A DNA stretch of 51,369 bases from Chloroflexota bacterium (GTDB lineage: Bacteria; Chloroflexota; Anaerolineae; JAAYEA01): positions 1-51,369 of the forward strand of contig JAIOAV010000023.1 of the NCBI GenBank assembly GCA_019873665.1, written 5' to 3'. Within the stretch, counting starts at the first letter, position 1. Each line of letters begins with the position of its first letter. The notes under the pieces were generated by a model. The model was not told where the DNA came from and did not search any database. It saw only the letters and a program-made list of their open reading frames with translations. The position numbers were made by a program, and so were the translations under genes. This document shows, one piece after another, positions 32,525 to 40,830 of the stretch.

Positions 32525-33772
32525 CTACGCGATGGCGTCGCGCAGTTCGGCCGCATGAGCCTTGAGCTTGGCGATGGCGTCGAGGATGGCGCGCATGCCC
32601 TCAGGCCCCGAGAGCAGCACAGCGTGCGGTATGGTGATCTGCTCCTCGGCGCAAAAGTGCTCGGCAACTGGCAGGTACAGGTTGGGATAATCTGGCACGT
32701 CCTCCACCGCGCGGCCCAGCAATTCGGCCACATACGCCCGCGCAAAAGCGGGTTGCTTGTAGAGCGGCATGCCATAGCCAGAGCCGCACGGCACTCCCTC
32801 TGCCTGCAGCGCCGTGATAAAGGTGCGCAAGGGCACGTCGGCAAACTCGCGGCCATCGTAGCGCAACACCAGAAAGTAATAGCCACGTTGCGTGATGCGT
32901 TCATCCTGCTTTAGCATTTTGATCCCGCCGATCTCCCGCAGCCCCTGCGCCAGAATCGCAGCGTTCGCCATGCGCTCCTGCACTTGCCGCGCGAGGCGTG
33001 TGAATTGCGAGAGGAGAAGAGCTGCGCTCAGTTCGGGCAGCCGGTAGTTGGAGGCCAGCACAAAGTGCTCGTAGCCCGGGAAGCCCACCTTGCGACCGAT
33101 GTTGTGGTAGAGGCGCGCCTCCTCGGCCAACCGCGGGTCGCACGTGATGACCATTCCCCCTTCCCCCGCCGAGAGCGACTTGGATTGCTGGAAGGAGAAG
33201 CAGCCAAAGTGGCCGAAGGAGCCCGCTTTGCGGCCGCGCCATGCTGTGCCCTGCGCATGCGCGCAGTCCTCGATCAGGACCAGGTTGTGCTCTCGTGCCA
33301 GACGCACAAAGGCATCCATGTCTGGCGGGTAGCCGCCATAATAGACGATGACGATGCCGCGCGTGCGCGGCGTGATTGCCGCCTTCGCTGCGGTCGCTGA
33401 CATGGCCAGCGTTTCCGGATCGGAATCCACAAAGATGGGGATAGCGCCCTGGCAGGCGATGGCGCTGGCGCTGGCGATGAAGGTCACCGCGGGGACCAGC
33501 ACCTCATCACCCGGGCGGATGCCGGCGGCCACCAGGGCCAGTTCTAGCGCCACGGTACCGTTGCTCACCGCGATGCCGAAATCAGCGTCGTGATAGGCGG
33601 CGAAGGCCTTCTCGAAGGCCTCGGCGCGGGACTCGGGATAGAGGCGTCCCCAGTTGCGCGAGTCTAGCACCTCCATGACCGCCTGACGGTCCTCCTCGGT
33701 CAACAGCGGCCATGCGGGAACACGCAACGACTCGGCGGCCTTTGGGCCGCCCTTGATGGCTAATGTGCTCAT
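32525..33772 (-). CDS. DegT/DnrJ/EryC1/StrS family sugar aminotransferase-like protein
   Basis: A 415-residue PLP-dependent enzyme. The family transfers an amino group to keto sugars on nucleotide carriers. Seen: VSNGTVALELAL (phosphate binding), the aspartate in LVLIEDCAHAQG (pyridine N contact) and the PLP lysine in FSFQQSKSLSAGEGG (K198). Length is normal. The start is ATG 33772 with GGGAGGA 6 bases upstream; a longer frame from 33850 overlaps the previous gene and lacks support. It lies 20 bases after the glycosidase gene and is probably the last gene of that operon. The nearby sugar genes suggest an amino-sugar substrate, and some members are dehydratases instead. Confidence 0.9.
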   Translation of the reverse strand: MSTLAIKGGPKAAESLRVPAWPLLTEEDRQAVMEVLDSRNWGRLYPESRAEAFEKAFAAYHDADFGIAVSNGTVALELALVAAGIRPGDEVLVPAVTFIASASAIACQGAIPIFVDSDPETLAMSATAAKAAITPRTRGIVIVYYGGYPPDMDAFVRLAREHNLVLIEDCAHAQGTAWRGRKAGSFGHFGCFSFQQSKSLSAGEGGMVITCDPRLAEEARLYHNIGRKVGFPGYEHFVLASNYRLPELSAALLLSQFTRLARQVQERMANAAILAQGLREIGGIKMLKQDERITQRGYYFLVLRYDGREFADVPLRTFITALQAEGVPCGSGYGMPLYKQPAFARAYVAELLGRAVEDVPDYPNLYLPVAEHFCAEEQITIPHAVLLSGPEGMRAILDAIAKLKAHAAELRDAIA

Positions 33773-33792
33773 GTGATATCCTCCCGGTATAG

Positions 33793-35475
33793 TTATGGGT
33801 GCAACTTGGCCACACCATATGCCACGATATTGGCGGATGCGCCGTTGCACGATGCAGTGCTGGGCTGCCCGCTCACGTCATTCACAACGATCTCTGGCCC
33901 CTCTCGCGTCACCCGAAAAGCCGTCACATGCACTGTGTCCGGGCTCACCGTCAGCAAGCTTCTCTCCGCCGGCCATTCCGCGCCTGTCGGCGAGACTGCC
34001 AGCAGCGGCACGCCGGTGCGCAGTCGCCGAGCCGCCAGCGCCACGCCCGTGTGATCAGCAAATACGAGCGCGAACCGGTGGTCATAACGATCCAGGAGCG
34101 CGTCGGCGTCCGGGATGACCACATGCTGCGCCGTGCCATCTGGGCGGATGTTGCACTCAGGTCGTCTGCCGGGCCTGGCCTGTTTCGAAGCGCCCAGGGC
34201 TGCCGCCACAATCCCTTCCTGGCCGACTACCTGAAAGCTCTGGTTGCCTCCCAAAGCGACCAGGCCAAAGGACGCTCCCCGTCCTTCGATGGCGGCAAAG
34301 CGCTGCGCGGCGACAAAGGAAGGGGTGTCATACGGATGCTGCACGATGGCGTATGGAATGTCATAGAACGCTGCGCCCGGCTGGCCTTGGAATGCCAGCA
34401 AAACGCCTGCCGGATCGAACCTGATCTTGCCGATGCGGCGCGGCGCATCCACATAGACCTCTGCCGCGATCTCGATGTGCGCCTCCCGCAAGCTGATCAC
34501 CAGCCGCAGCCACACTGCCCAGGCCAGCTCGCTCAGGACTTCGAGATCAGCACTCAGCATGGTCTGGCGAACTCGCGTCTTGGCCTGGTCCCAGGTGGGC
34601 ATCACATCTTCTGTCTCCGCCACCCCGGCGGGATCGGAAAGGGCAAAGGGCGAAATGGTAACCTGCACCTGCTGATCGCCCTCTTGCACTGTCAACACCC
34701 CCGCCGATAGCGAGGCGCTCCTGCCTGCAAAACGGACGTTGTGCCCCTCCTGCCAGCGCACCGTCTCGATGCGATCGCTATCCTTGAGCCCCAGCAGCCG
34801 ATAGCCGTAGGCGGGAAGCGCCACGCGTGCCGTTGCCAGCCACTTGCCATCCTGCAGCCGGATGGCCGTGGGGATCGGCGCGCCATCCGCCCCCACAAAC
34901 GCCTGGGGGCGGGGTGTCTCCGCCGTTACCTCCACGGTGCGGGCCGGAGCGGCGTTGAGCGCCAGCCGGTATGCGTCGGCCTTGCTTTGTGGCAGCCGGA
35001 TCTTGGCGGCGATCCGCTGCGCAAACCGCCATAGCAGTTCCTGCGAGAGGGCATGTGATGCCTGCAATACGATCTGGCGATGCCGCGTGCGGGGCACCCA
35101 TGGCACCCATCCGCTGGCATCGGAGTTCAGCCCGATGAGCAGATGATGCCAGGCGCGAGAGAGAAGCGTCGAGTGCCCGGCGGGCGTCAGATACCTGGCC
35201 TCGGTCTCCGGGTATTCCAGCACATGCTCAAAGTGGTGGTCCCAGACGTTATCCGGCTCGGTCGTCCACGCTTGCTCGACCGCGACGTCAATGGGCGCGA
35301 GACGATGAAGCTGCGCTGCCAGCTTGGCAAAGCCCGCGCTGCGGATGGCGTCGAGCGCCTGCACCGCATGCCCATGCCAGATCATGTCCTCCGGGTCGCT
35401 CACCCACCGCGAGAAGCTGGGGCTTGACGCGCGATCCTCAGCGGCGTGACCGTAGGGCGAAGGCGCATCGCCCAT
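33793..35475 (-). CDS. C-terminal part of a GH38/GH57-like glycosidase (frameshifted)
   Basis: A 560-residue frame that is open from about 35511 and has its first ATG at 35475. It starts abruptly with MGDAPSPYGHAAEDRASSPSF and contains a helical bundle (QASHALSQELLWRFAQRIA) followed by a long beta-sandwich (YGYRLLGLKDSDRIETV; FVGADGAPIPTAIRLQDG; FDPAGVLLAFQGQPGAAFYDIPYA), as in alpha-mannosidase-like enzymes. No catalytic domain is present. It lies in the next reading frame of, and overlaps, the preceding frame (35438-36187), so the two are one gene broken at a GAGAGAG tract near 35497. No ribosome binding site precedes ATG 35475. If unrepaired, this half is unlikely to be translated well. 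Confidence 0.65.
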   Translation of the reverse strand: MGDAPSPYGHAAEDRASSPSFSRWVSDPEDMIWHGHAVQALDAIRSAGFAKLAAQLHRLAPIDVAVEQAWTTEPDNVWDHHFEHVLEYPETEARYLTPAGHSTLLSRAWHHLLIGLNSDASGWVPWVPRTRHRQIVLQASHALSQELLWRFAQRIAAKIRLPQSKADAYRLALNAAPARTVEVTAETPRPQAFVGADGAPIPTAIRLQDGKWLATARVALPAYGYRLLGLKDSDRIETVRWQEGHNVRFAGRSASLSAGVLTVQEGDQQVQVTISPFALSDPAGVAETEDVMPTWDQAKTRVRQTMLSADLEVLSELAWAVWLRLVISLREAHIEIAAEVYVDAPRRIGKIRFDPAGVLLAFQGQPGAAFYDIPYAIVQHPYDTPSFVAAQRFAAIEGRGASFGLVALGGNQSFQVVGQEGIVAAALGASKQARPGRRPECNIRPDGTAQHVVIPDADALLDRYDHRFALVFADHTGVALAARRLRTGVPLLAVSPTGAEWPAERSLLTVSPDTVHVTAFRVTREGPEIVVNDVSGQPSTASCNGASANIVAYGVAKLHP

Positions 35476-36187
35476 ATCTCGAATGCCGACCTCTCTCGTA
35501 GCGATCCACCGTCATCCACTCGATGATCTTGCCGCGTTGTGCCAGCTCCTGGATCTTGGCGACAAAGTCCTCGACCCTGCCAAGCATCTCAAAGTCGCCG
35601 CCGGTCATCACGAAATCGCCATCCTCATGGCTATCGTAGAACTCCTCCAGCCTGTCCAGACGGCAATTCCGGCTGTCTGTGGGATAGATGACCAGCTCGC
35701 TCCCCTCGATGCCCCTCACACGCCCTGGCCGGCTCCATCCCTCTGGTCCTGAGATCAGGCGCGTGGCGCCGATCTGCCTCATGATGTAAGGAAATTGCTG
35801 GTGGAAAGGGGCCTCTTGCGAGAAGAAGGTCGAGATGTCGGGCTGCAGCTCGTCGCGCATGGCCTCCATCGTCACCCGATCCGCCACGAGGTCGCTCTCC
35901 TCGTCCGCGCACATGGCGTGGCTGGCCGCGTACTGGCAGCCGACCATGACCACCTGTCCGCGAGCGACCAGTGGCTGAAGCTCCTCCAGTAGCCACGGGG
36001 CGTGGTGTTTCAGGCTGAGCAACGTCAGCCCGGGAAAGTCAATATGCGCCGTTACTTCGGGAAACCTGTGCATTGCCCGGATGCCGTTGGCATAGATCGC
36101 CGGGAACTTGGCGCGTATCTCCTGCTTGGTGTACCGGTCGTAACACATGTTGCCGTGCAGATAGAAGGAAATGTAGACCTTTTTCAC
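35438..36187 (-). CDS. N-terminal catalytic part of a GH38/GH57-like glycosidase (frameshifted)
   Basis: A 249-residue frame with the N-terminal (beta/alpha) barrel half of a GH57/GH38-type enzyme: VYISFYLHGNMCYDRYT, HIDFPGLTLLSLKHH, LVARGQVVMVGCQYAAS and FFSQEAPFHQQFPYIM. The acidic and His residues of the metal or nucleophile site are probably in these segments. It should act in the cytoplasm, as no signal is seen. The start is GTG 36187 with GGAGG 6 bases before; longer frames to 36298 are unsupported. The end, after DRYERG, turns into a basic tail (RHSRYGRCAFALRSRR) that is out-of-frame reading of the next part. A +1 frame change near 35497 joins it to 35475-33793. Confidence 0.65.
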   Translation of the reverse strand: MKKVYISFYLHGNMCYDRYTKQEIRAKFPAIYANGIRAMHRFPEVTAHIDFPGLTLLSLKHHAPWLLEELQPLVARGQVVMVGCQYAASHAMCADEESDLVADRVTMEAMRDELQPDISTFFSQEAPFHQQFPYIMRQIGATRLISGPEGWSRPGRVRGIEGSELVIYPTDSRNCRLDRLEEFYDSHEDGDFVMTGGDFEMLGRVEDFVAKIQELAQRGKIIEWMTVDRYERGRHSRYGRCAFALRSRR

Positions 36188-36309
36188 CCTCTGCCTCCGC
36201 GCATGCACGTCGCCCAGTGTCCGCCGCATGCCGGGCATCGCGAACGATGAATGGCTTACAGGCCCTTTTCGCACTGTTGCCCGCCCTGGGTTCATCATGT
36301 CTGTACCGC

Positions 36310-36343
36310 ATTATACGCAGCGTGTCCCCACATGTGAATTCAC
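36310..36343 (-). promoter_or_regulatory. Promoter of the glycosidase operon with a palindrome over the -35
   Basis: On the minus strand, TTCACA (36338-36333), 17 bases and TATAAT (36315-36310) form a good sigma-70 promoter, about 125 bases before GTG 36187. GTGAATTCAC at 36334-36343 is a perfect 10-base palindrome over the -35 box and may be an operator. Confidence 0.55.
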
Positions 36344-36701
36344 GATGTGCTCTTCGTTGCTGTCCGCCGCCAGGCGGAAAGGAGACGGATGCCATTCGCT
36401 ACCCGCTGAAATAGATCCTGCTGCGTTTGAGCGATGATTGGCATGGGCACTGGCTCTTCCCTTTCTGCTATCTCCGGTACTAGCAATGCCACAGAAAAGG
36501 TCATTGGGCGAGTCGAGCAACGCGGCTACAGCGCGCGCGGCTACAAGCGCGTCACCTCTCGACGGCCCCCTCCATCGTAGTGCCGCTCTCGCCTGATACA
36601 CACCTGAGACCGCAACCAAAGCCCTCTCACCCTCTTGCTCAAGGCTCGCCCACCATCTGCGGGCAAGTCATCTCCGGCGGCGCACCTATTATGGCGCGGT
36701 T

Positions 36702-36729
36702 TTGCCTGGGGTGGGGGATGTGCTATGAT
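36702..36729 (+). promoter_or_regulatory. Promoter of nagA
   Basis: TTGCCT (36702-36707), a 16-base spacer and TATGAT (36724-36729) lie about 30 bases before the nagA start. Confidence 0.5.
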
Positions 36730-36760
36730 CAGGCCCCAACCAAGAACGAGGGAGAGAATG

Positions 36761-37924
36761 ATGCGGAGACTAGGGATCGTCAATGGCGATATCGTTACGG
36801 AGGGTGGGCTGCTGCCACATGGCGCGTTGTTGTTGGAGGATGGCAAGATCGTCGCCGTAGGCCTTACATGTGAAGCCGTCATCCTCGGCGATACGCCGGT
36901 GATGGATGTCTCTGGCCAGATCGTGACCCCCGGCTACATTGACGTGCATGTGCACGGCGCGGCAGGCTATGACACGATGGATGCCACGCCGGAGGCGCTG
37001 TCAGCCATGTCACGCTTTTTCGCGCAACATGGCGTAACGAGCTTTCTGCCGACGACGGTAACGGGAAGCCGCGCGCAAACGCTGGCTGCAATTGCGGCGG
37101 TGGCCGATTTCCAGCGGCAACGCCCTGTGGGCGCGCAGGCGCTTGGCATCCATCTGGAAGGCCCGTATATCAACCCTGCCAATCTTGGGGCGCAAAACCC
37201 CGAGTTCGCTCGTTCGGCGGACCCAGATGAGTATGCGGAGTTCTTCCGCTGGGGAAATGTCAAGCTGATCTCACTGGCCCCGGAAGATCCGGCCAATCTG
37301 CCGCTGATTCCATACGCTGTAGCACATGGCGCGGCGGTCGCCATCGGCCACTCATCGGCGACATACGAGGAGGTAATGGCGGCGGTGGAGCTGGGGTTGA
37401 CGCAGGCAACACATACCTACAATGCGATGAGCGGCCTGCATCATCGCAAGCCGGGCGCCACCGGTGCCGCGCTAACCTGTGATCGCATCTATGCACAGAT
37501 CATCGTTGACCTGATTCACGTCCATCCGGCGATGGTCAAGCTATTGGTGCGCGCCAAGGGGTTGGGTCGGACGGTGCTGATTACCGATGCCATGCGGGCG
37601 ACCGGCATGGCCGACGGCACGTATGACCTAGGCGGGCAAGAGGTGATCGTCATCAACGGTGAGGCGAGACTGCCAGCGGGCAACCTGGCCGGCAGCACGC
37701 TGACCATGGATCGTGCTGTGCGCAACGTACGGCAGGCCGCAGAGCTCTCGACGCTAGAGGCGATCCGCCTGGCGACGCTCACCCCCGCTCAATCGGTGGG
37801 CATCGCTGATCGCAAGGGAAGGGTGGCGCCGGGGTGCGATGCCGATCTGGTGATCCTCGATCAGGATCTGAATGTCGTCACCACGATGGTGAGTGGCGAG
37901 ATCGTGTATCAGGCCAGCGCATAG
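36761..37924 (+). CDS. nagA: N-acetylglucosamine-6-phosphate deacetylase
   Basis: A 387-residue amidohydrolase that removes acetate from GlcNAc-6-P to give glucosamine-6-P, used in amino-sugar catabolism and wall recycling. All family marks are visible: IDVHVHGAAGYDTMD (metal H-x-H), GIHLEGPYINPANLGAQ (metal Glu), AIGHSSATYEE, THTYNAMSGLHHRKPG (His ligand and substrate loop) and ITDAMRATGMADG (catalytic Asp). GAGGGAG lies 6 bases before ATG 36761; an ATG at 36758 is adjacent. No nagB or PTS gene is near, so it stands alone, apart from sugar genes on the opposite strand. Confidence 0.95.
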   Translation: MRRLGIVNGDIVTEGGLLPHGALLLEDGKIVAVGLTCEAVILGDTPVMDVSGQIVTPGYIDVHVHGAAGYDTMDATPEALSAMSRFFAQHGVTSFLPTTVTGSRAQTLAAIAAVADFQRQRPVGAQALGIHLEGPYINPANLGAQNPEFARSADPDEYAEFFRWGNVKLISLAPEDPANLPLIPYAVAHGAAVAIGHSSATYEEVMAAVELGLTQATHTYNAMSGLHHRKPGATGAALTCDRIYAQIIVDLIHVHPAMVKLLVRAKGLGRTVLITDAMRATGMADGTYDLGGQEVIVINGEARLPAGNLAGSTLTMDRAVRNVRQAAELSTLEAIRLATLTPAQSVGIADRKGRVAPGCDADLVILDQDLNVVTTMVSGEIVYQASA

Positions 37925-37997
37925 GGTGATCGCCGATGTGCGCGAACTGGTAGCGTCCGACGGCAGTGTCGGCGCAGAGAGCGTGGCCGCTCCCGAT

Positions 37998-38026
37998 TTG
38001 AAGCAGAACCGTTTCGGTGCTATAAT
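37998..38026 (+). promoter_or_regulatory. Promoter of the tRNA-Ser gene
   Basis: TTGAAG (37998-38003), a 17-base spacer and a perfect TATAAT (38021-38026) end 16 bases before the mature 5' end of tRNA-Ser. Confidence 0.7.
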
Positions 38027-38042
38027 GTGTGTTACGTAGAAT

Positions 38043-38129
38043 GGAGAGGTAGCATAGCCCGGTCGAATGCGCGCGCCTGGAGAGCGCGTGAGCAGCAATG
38101 CTCCGTGGGTTCAAATCCCACCCTCTCCG
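38043..38129 (+). tRNA. tRNA-Ser (anticodon GGA)
   Basis: An 87-base class II tRNA. The acceptor stem is GGAGAGG (38043-38049) with CCTCTCC (38122-38128). The anticodon stem CGCGC/GCGCG (38072-38076, 38084-38088) encloses loop CTGGAGA, so the anticodon is GGA at 38079-38081, reading UCC and UCU. The long variable arm (GAGCA/TGCTC) and the T arm (GTGGG/CCCAC with TTCAAAT) confirm serine. CCA is not encoded. A T-rich tract (CTTTTTCTTT) follows and ends transcription. Confidence 0.95.
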
Positions 38130-38168
38130 CCTTTTTCTTTCCTCCTCATCCCTGGCCCCGGATGCGGT

Positions 38169-38197
38169 TTGCGCTGCTCTGCTGATGGCGTTATAAT
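38169..38197 (+). promoter_or_regulatory. Promoter of the AMMECR1 gene
   Basis: TTGCGC (38169-38174), a 17-base spacer and TATAAT (38192-38197) lie about 70 bases before ATG 38268. Confidence 0.55.
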
Positions 38198-38267
38198 GGC
38201 AAGTAGGCGAGCAGACGCGGCGAAGATGTGCGCTTTCGCCGCATCGTTATTCCTTAGGGGGGAGATC

Positions 38268-38789
38268 ATGGCACAAGAGCACCCGCTCGTTGAGCTAGCC
38301 CGCAAGACCATCGAGAGTTACGTCCGCGATGGGAGGCGGATCGAGAGCCCCAGAGAGCTGCCGGAGATCATGCGCGGACGGGCCGGCGTCTTTGTCTCCT
38401 TGCACCGCCATGGCCAGCTGCGCGGCTGCATCGGCACCATCAGCCCCACAAGGCCGAACCTGGCCGAAGAGGTGATCCAGAACGCCATCAGCGCCGCCAC
38501 GCAAGACCCGCGATTTCCTCCCCTGACGGCGGGCGAGCTGCATGATCTGGATATCTCCGTTGATGTGTTGAGCACGCCCGAGCCAGTCTCTTCGATCGCT
38601 GACCTCGACCCAGTCAAGTACGGCGTCATTGTCGAGTCGGGACGGCGGCGTGGCCTTCTCTTGCCGGATCTAGAAGGCGTTGACACGGCGGAGCAGCAGG
38701 TGGAGATCGCGCGCCGCAAAGCGTGGATCGGGCTGCAGGAGCCGGTCAAGCTCTACCGGTTTACCGTCACCCGCTACGGCCATCACTGA
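38268..38789 (+). CDS. AMMECR1 family protein
   Basis: A 173-residue protein of the widespread AMMECR1 family, whose function is not established. The invariant LRGCIGT motif is at residues 51-57, after [11 protein letters not shown], and the second half has the usual [15 protein letters not shown] and [18 protein letters not shown] segments. The start is ATG 38268 with GGGGGGAG just upstream; the frame is open back into the tRNA but that part is meaningless. It has its own promoter after the tRNA and reads alone. In other prokaryotes it often sits near MEMO-like and radical SAM AmmeMemoRadiSam genes, which are absent here. Confidence 0.92.
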   Translation: MAQEHPLVELARKTIESYVRDGRRIESPRELPEIMRGRAGVFVSLHRHGQLRGCIGTISPTRPNLAEEVIQNAISAATQDPRFPPLTAGELHDLDISVDVLSTPEPVSSIADLDPVKYGVIVESGRRRGLLLPDLEGVDTAEQQVEIARRKAWIGLQEPVKLYRFTVTRYGHH

Positions 38790-38852
38790 TAGCCGGGTGA
38801 ACGTGCCCTCAACAGTCGGTGCTGAGCACTTTGCAGGACGCTCGGCGGTAGC

Positions 38853-38887
38853 AAGTTGTTGCCTTTATAGGCATAGCAACTTATAAT
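38853..38887 (+). promoter_or_regulatory. Promoter of the sortase operon with overlapping inverted repeat
   Basis: TTGCCT (38859-38864), a 17-base spacer and TATAAT (38882-38887) form a strong promoter. AAGTTG (38853-38858) and CAACTT (38877-38882) flank it, with GCC/GGC (38861-38863, 38870-38872) inside, so a hairpin or operator covers the -35 to -10 region. Confidence 0.6.
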
Positions 38888-38970
38888 AGCTTGATGATTC
38901 GCAGCGATCGCTCATGCGTTCCGAGGGTAGGTTGCCGCGCGGTGTCCGAAAAGACGAGGAGGGACGTGGT

Positions 38971-39843
38971 TTGAGACGCCGCGATAGGTGGGCCAATCTG
39001 TTGATTCTATTGGGCATTATCATGCTTTGTGTCGCGGTTCTCGGCGTAATCTATCAGACGCGGAGCAATGGTGCTCGCGCCGGCTCCTCGGCGGCGACTC
39101 GCCCCATCGTTGTGCTCTCGTCTCCCACAGCCGTCGTGATAGGGGATCAATCTCCGGTCGCCTCTCTCGCACCGACAGGGATATCTACCGCCATGAGCTC
39201 CCTGTCGCGGCCGACGGATACTCCGACGGAGCGGCCAACCCATCTGCCGACCGCATTGGTGACGGCGGGAACGCCATTGACGCCCACGGCGCTTTCCCAG
39301 CCGCTGACGCCACTTTCCCCGATGCCGGCGTCGCCGACGTCAGTATTGCCTACGGTGGCCTTGCCGACGCCGGCGTCGCGCACGTCGGGCGTGGTGGCAT
39401 GGCCCCGCGTGGTCATCCCCAAGATCGAACTGAGTGCCAGCTGGGAGCCGGTGCACTGGCGCGCAGTGGCGACGAATGACGGCATCATCGGGGAGTGGGA
39501 GACACTTGATGAGGGAGTCGGCTATCATGTCGGCAGTGCGGCGCCGGGAGAGCGTGGCAATGTCGTGATGTCTGCCCACGGCCGCCCCGGGGGTCCGTTC
39601 GCTCGCTTGGCAGAACTCAAGGCGGGTGACGAGATCTGGCTTGAGACTAGCGAGACGAATCGCCACCGCTATGTCGTCGTGGAAATGGCAACGGTTCAGG
39701 AGGTTGGGGCGTCGCTAGCGCAACAGCAAGAGCATGCGCGATATCTCGCACCCACCCAGGACGCGCGTCTCACGCTGATCACCTGCTGGCCGCCATGGGC
39801 CTATACACACCGGCTTATCATTGTTGCCAGGTTGCAGGGCTGA
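38971..39843 (+). CDS. Sortase
   Basis: A 290-residue membrane-anchored sortase, the transpeptidase that links surface proteins to the cell wall or to each other. It has an N-terminal helix (WANLLILLGIIMLCVAVLGVIYQ), a Thr/Pro/Ser-rich linker of about 100 residues and a C-terminal sortase barrel. The triad is present: His203 in VVMSAHGRP, Cys272 in LTLITCWPPW and Arg281 in THRLIIVARL. AGGAGGG (38957-38963) lies 7 bases before TTG 38971, which is the better start than ATG 38914. The stop overlaps the next start by one base (TGATG). A likely partner is the LPATGG-ending protein at 45593-46279. Confidence 0.9.
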   Translation: MRRRDRWANLLILLGIIMLCVAVLGVIYQTRSNGARAGSSAATRPIVVLSSPTAVVIGDQSPVASLAPTGISTAMSSLSRPTDTPTERPTHLPTALVTAGTPLTPTALSQPLTPLSPMPASPTSVLPTVALPTPASRTSGVVAWPRVVIPKIELSASWEPVHWRAVATNDGIIGEWETLDEGVGYHVGSAAPGERGNVVMSAHGRPGGPFARLAELKAGDEIWLETSETNRHRYVVVEMATVQEVGASLAQQQEHARYLAPTQDARLTLITCWPPWAYTHRLIIVARLQG

Positions 39844-40742
39844 TGATCACATGGCGCGGGTATAAAGGCAGTCGCCGGCTGGAGCGGTTGGCCTTGGGGC
39901 TTGGTGTGGTCGCGATGGCGCTCTGCGTTCTGGTCGCCTGCGGCAGCGAGTCGCCGCCGTCTCCTGGGCGTTTTGGCGTATGCGCTGAGCCGGCGCCGAA
40001 ATTGCAGGCACAGCTTGATGCGGTTGGCGATATCTGGTATTATGATTACCATTTTGCCACCGCGAGTGTGACAGGACATCAGCGCCTGTTTATGATCCGG
40101 TTTCAGCCGCTGGACGAGACGCTGGAGTCGGTGGTGCGGGCCAATCCGGGTGCATGGTGGGTGGTGGGAAACGAGCCGAACGATCCGCACCAGGATAACT
40201 TGTCGCCAGAGGCATATGCGGCACGTTTTCACGAGGTCGCCGAGTTCATCAGACGGGTTGATCCAAGCTGCCAGATCTTGCCGGCGGGTCTGGCGGATGC
40301 AGACTGGCGGTGGGCACGGGAGTTTCGGGAGGCATACCGCCGGCGCTACGGGCGGTACCCGGTCATGGCCGGTTGGAACATTCACAACTATTTGCTAGAG
40401 CCGGGCGTTGATCCATACGATGTGGCAGAGTTCAAACGCCGGATCGTGGCCTTTCGTCATTGGATGCTGGAGATCGGCGAGGAGGAGAAACCTCTCTTCT
40501 TGACCGAGTTCGGCGTTCTGTATGGCGCAGGGTGTTGCGATCGGCCGGTGGACCCGCCGGAGAGGACTGTTGCGTTCATGCGTGAGACGGTTCAATGGCT
40601 CGCGACAACGGGTTACGTCCAACATTGGGCTTGGTTCATACTCAACAATGCGGGCGAGTTCAACGGCGGCTTGTACGAGGAGGGGCTCACTTTGTATGGG
40701 CAAGCATACCGGGATCTGGTGCAGCAGTATGCAGCCCCTTAG
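39843..40742 (+). CDS. Lipoprotein glycoside hydrolase-like protein (clan GH-A, Asl1/GH128-like)
   Basis: A 299-residue exported protein. The signal peptide ends in the lipobox LVAC (Cys33). The TIM-barrel body has acid/base Glu111 in WWVVGNEPNDP and a nucleophile-like Glu222 in LFLTEFGVLYG, spaced as in clan GH-A enzymes. It is most like the Asl1-type (GH128-like) beta-glucanase group; GH39 is the alternative. The ATG overlaps the sortase stop by one base, so the two proteins are made together. It is paralogous to the catalytic half of the protein at 43798-45462. A role in trimming surface or wall glycan is likely but unproved. Confidence 0.78.
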   Translation: MITWRGYKGSRRLERLALGLGVVAMALCVLVACGSESPPSPGRFGVCAEPAPKLQAQLDAVGDIWYYDYHFATASVTGHQRLFMIRFQPLDETLESVVRANPGAWWVVGNEPNDPHQDNLSPEAYAARFHEVAEFIRRVDPSCQILPAGLADADWRWAREFREAYRRRYGRYPVMAGWNIHNYLLEPGVDPYDVAEFKRRIVAFRHWMLEIGEEEKPLFLTEFGVLYGAGCCDRPVDPPERTVAFMRETVQWLATTGYVQHWAWFILNNAGEFNGGLYEEGLTLYGQAYRDLVQQYAAP

Positions 40743-40830
40743 AGCAATGACCGGAAGGGCATCGTCCCCCATTTGCCCCAAGTAGCGTGCGTAAGCAGAT
40801 CGTGCCGGCGCACGCTGGGGAGTTGTTAAC

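Larger units (their letters stand above)
36188..36756. other. Intergenic region between the glycosidase operon and nagA
   Basis: This 570-base gap between divergent genes has a minus-strand promoter (36310-36338) and a plus-strand promoter (36702-36729). I see no gene, RNA or repeat that I can support in 36345-36700. Open frames there have no ribosome binding site or recognisable sequence. Confidence 0.5.

Noticed and set aside
33799-34710. Plus-strand frame of 303 codons
   Set aside because: Antisense to the C-terminal glycosidase half; composition of a shadow frame.
38043-38129. tRNA-Sec, which would have supported the selenoprotein
   Set aside because: The anticodon is GGA, not TCA, and the acceptor stem is 7 bp. 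It is ordinary tRNA-Ser.
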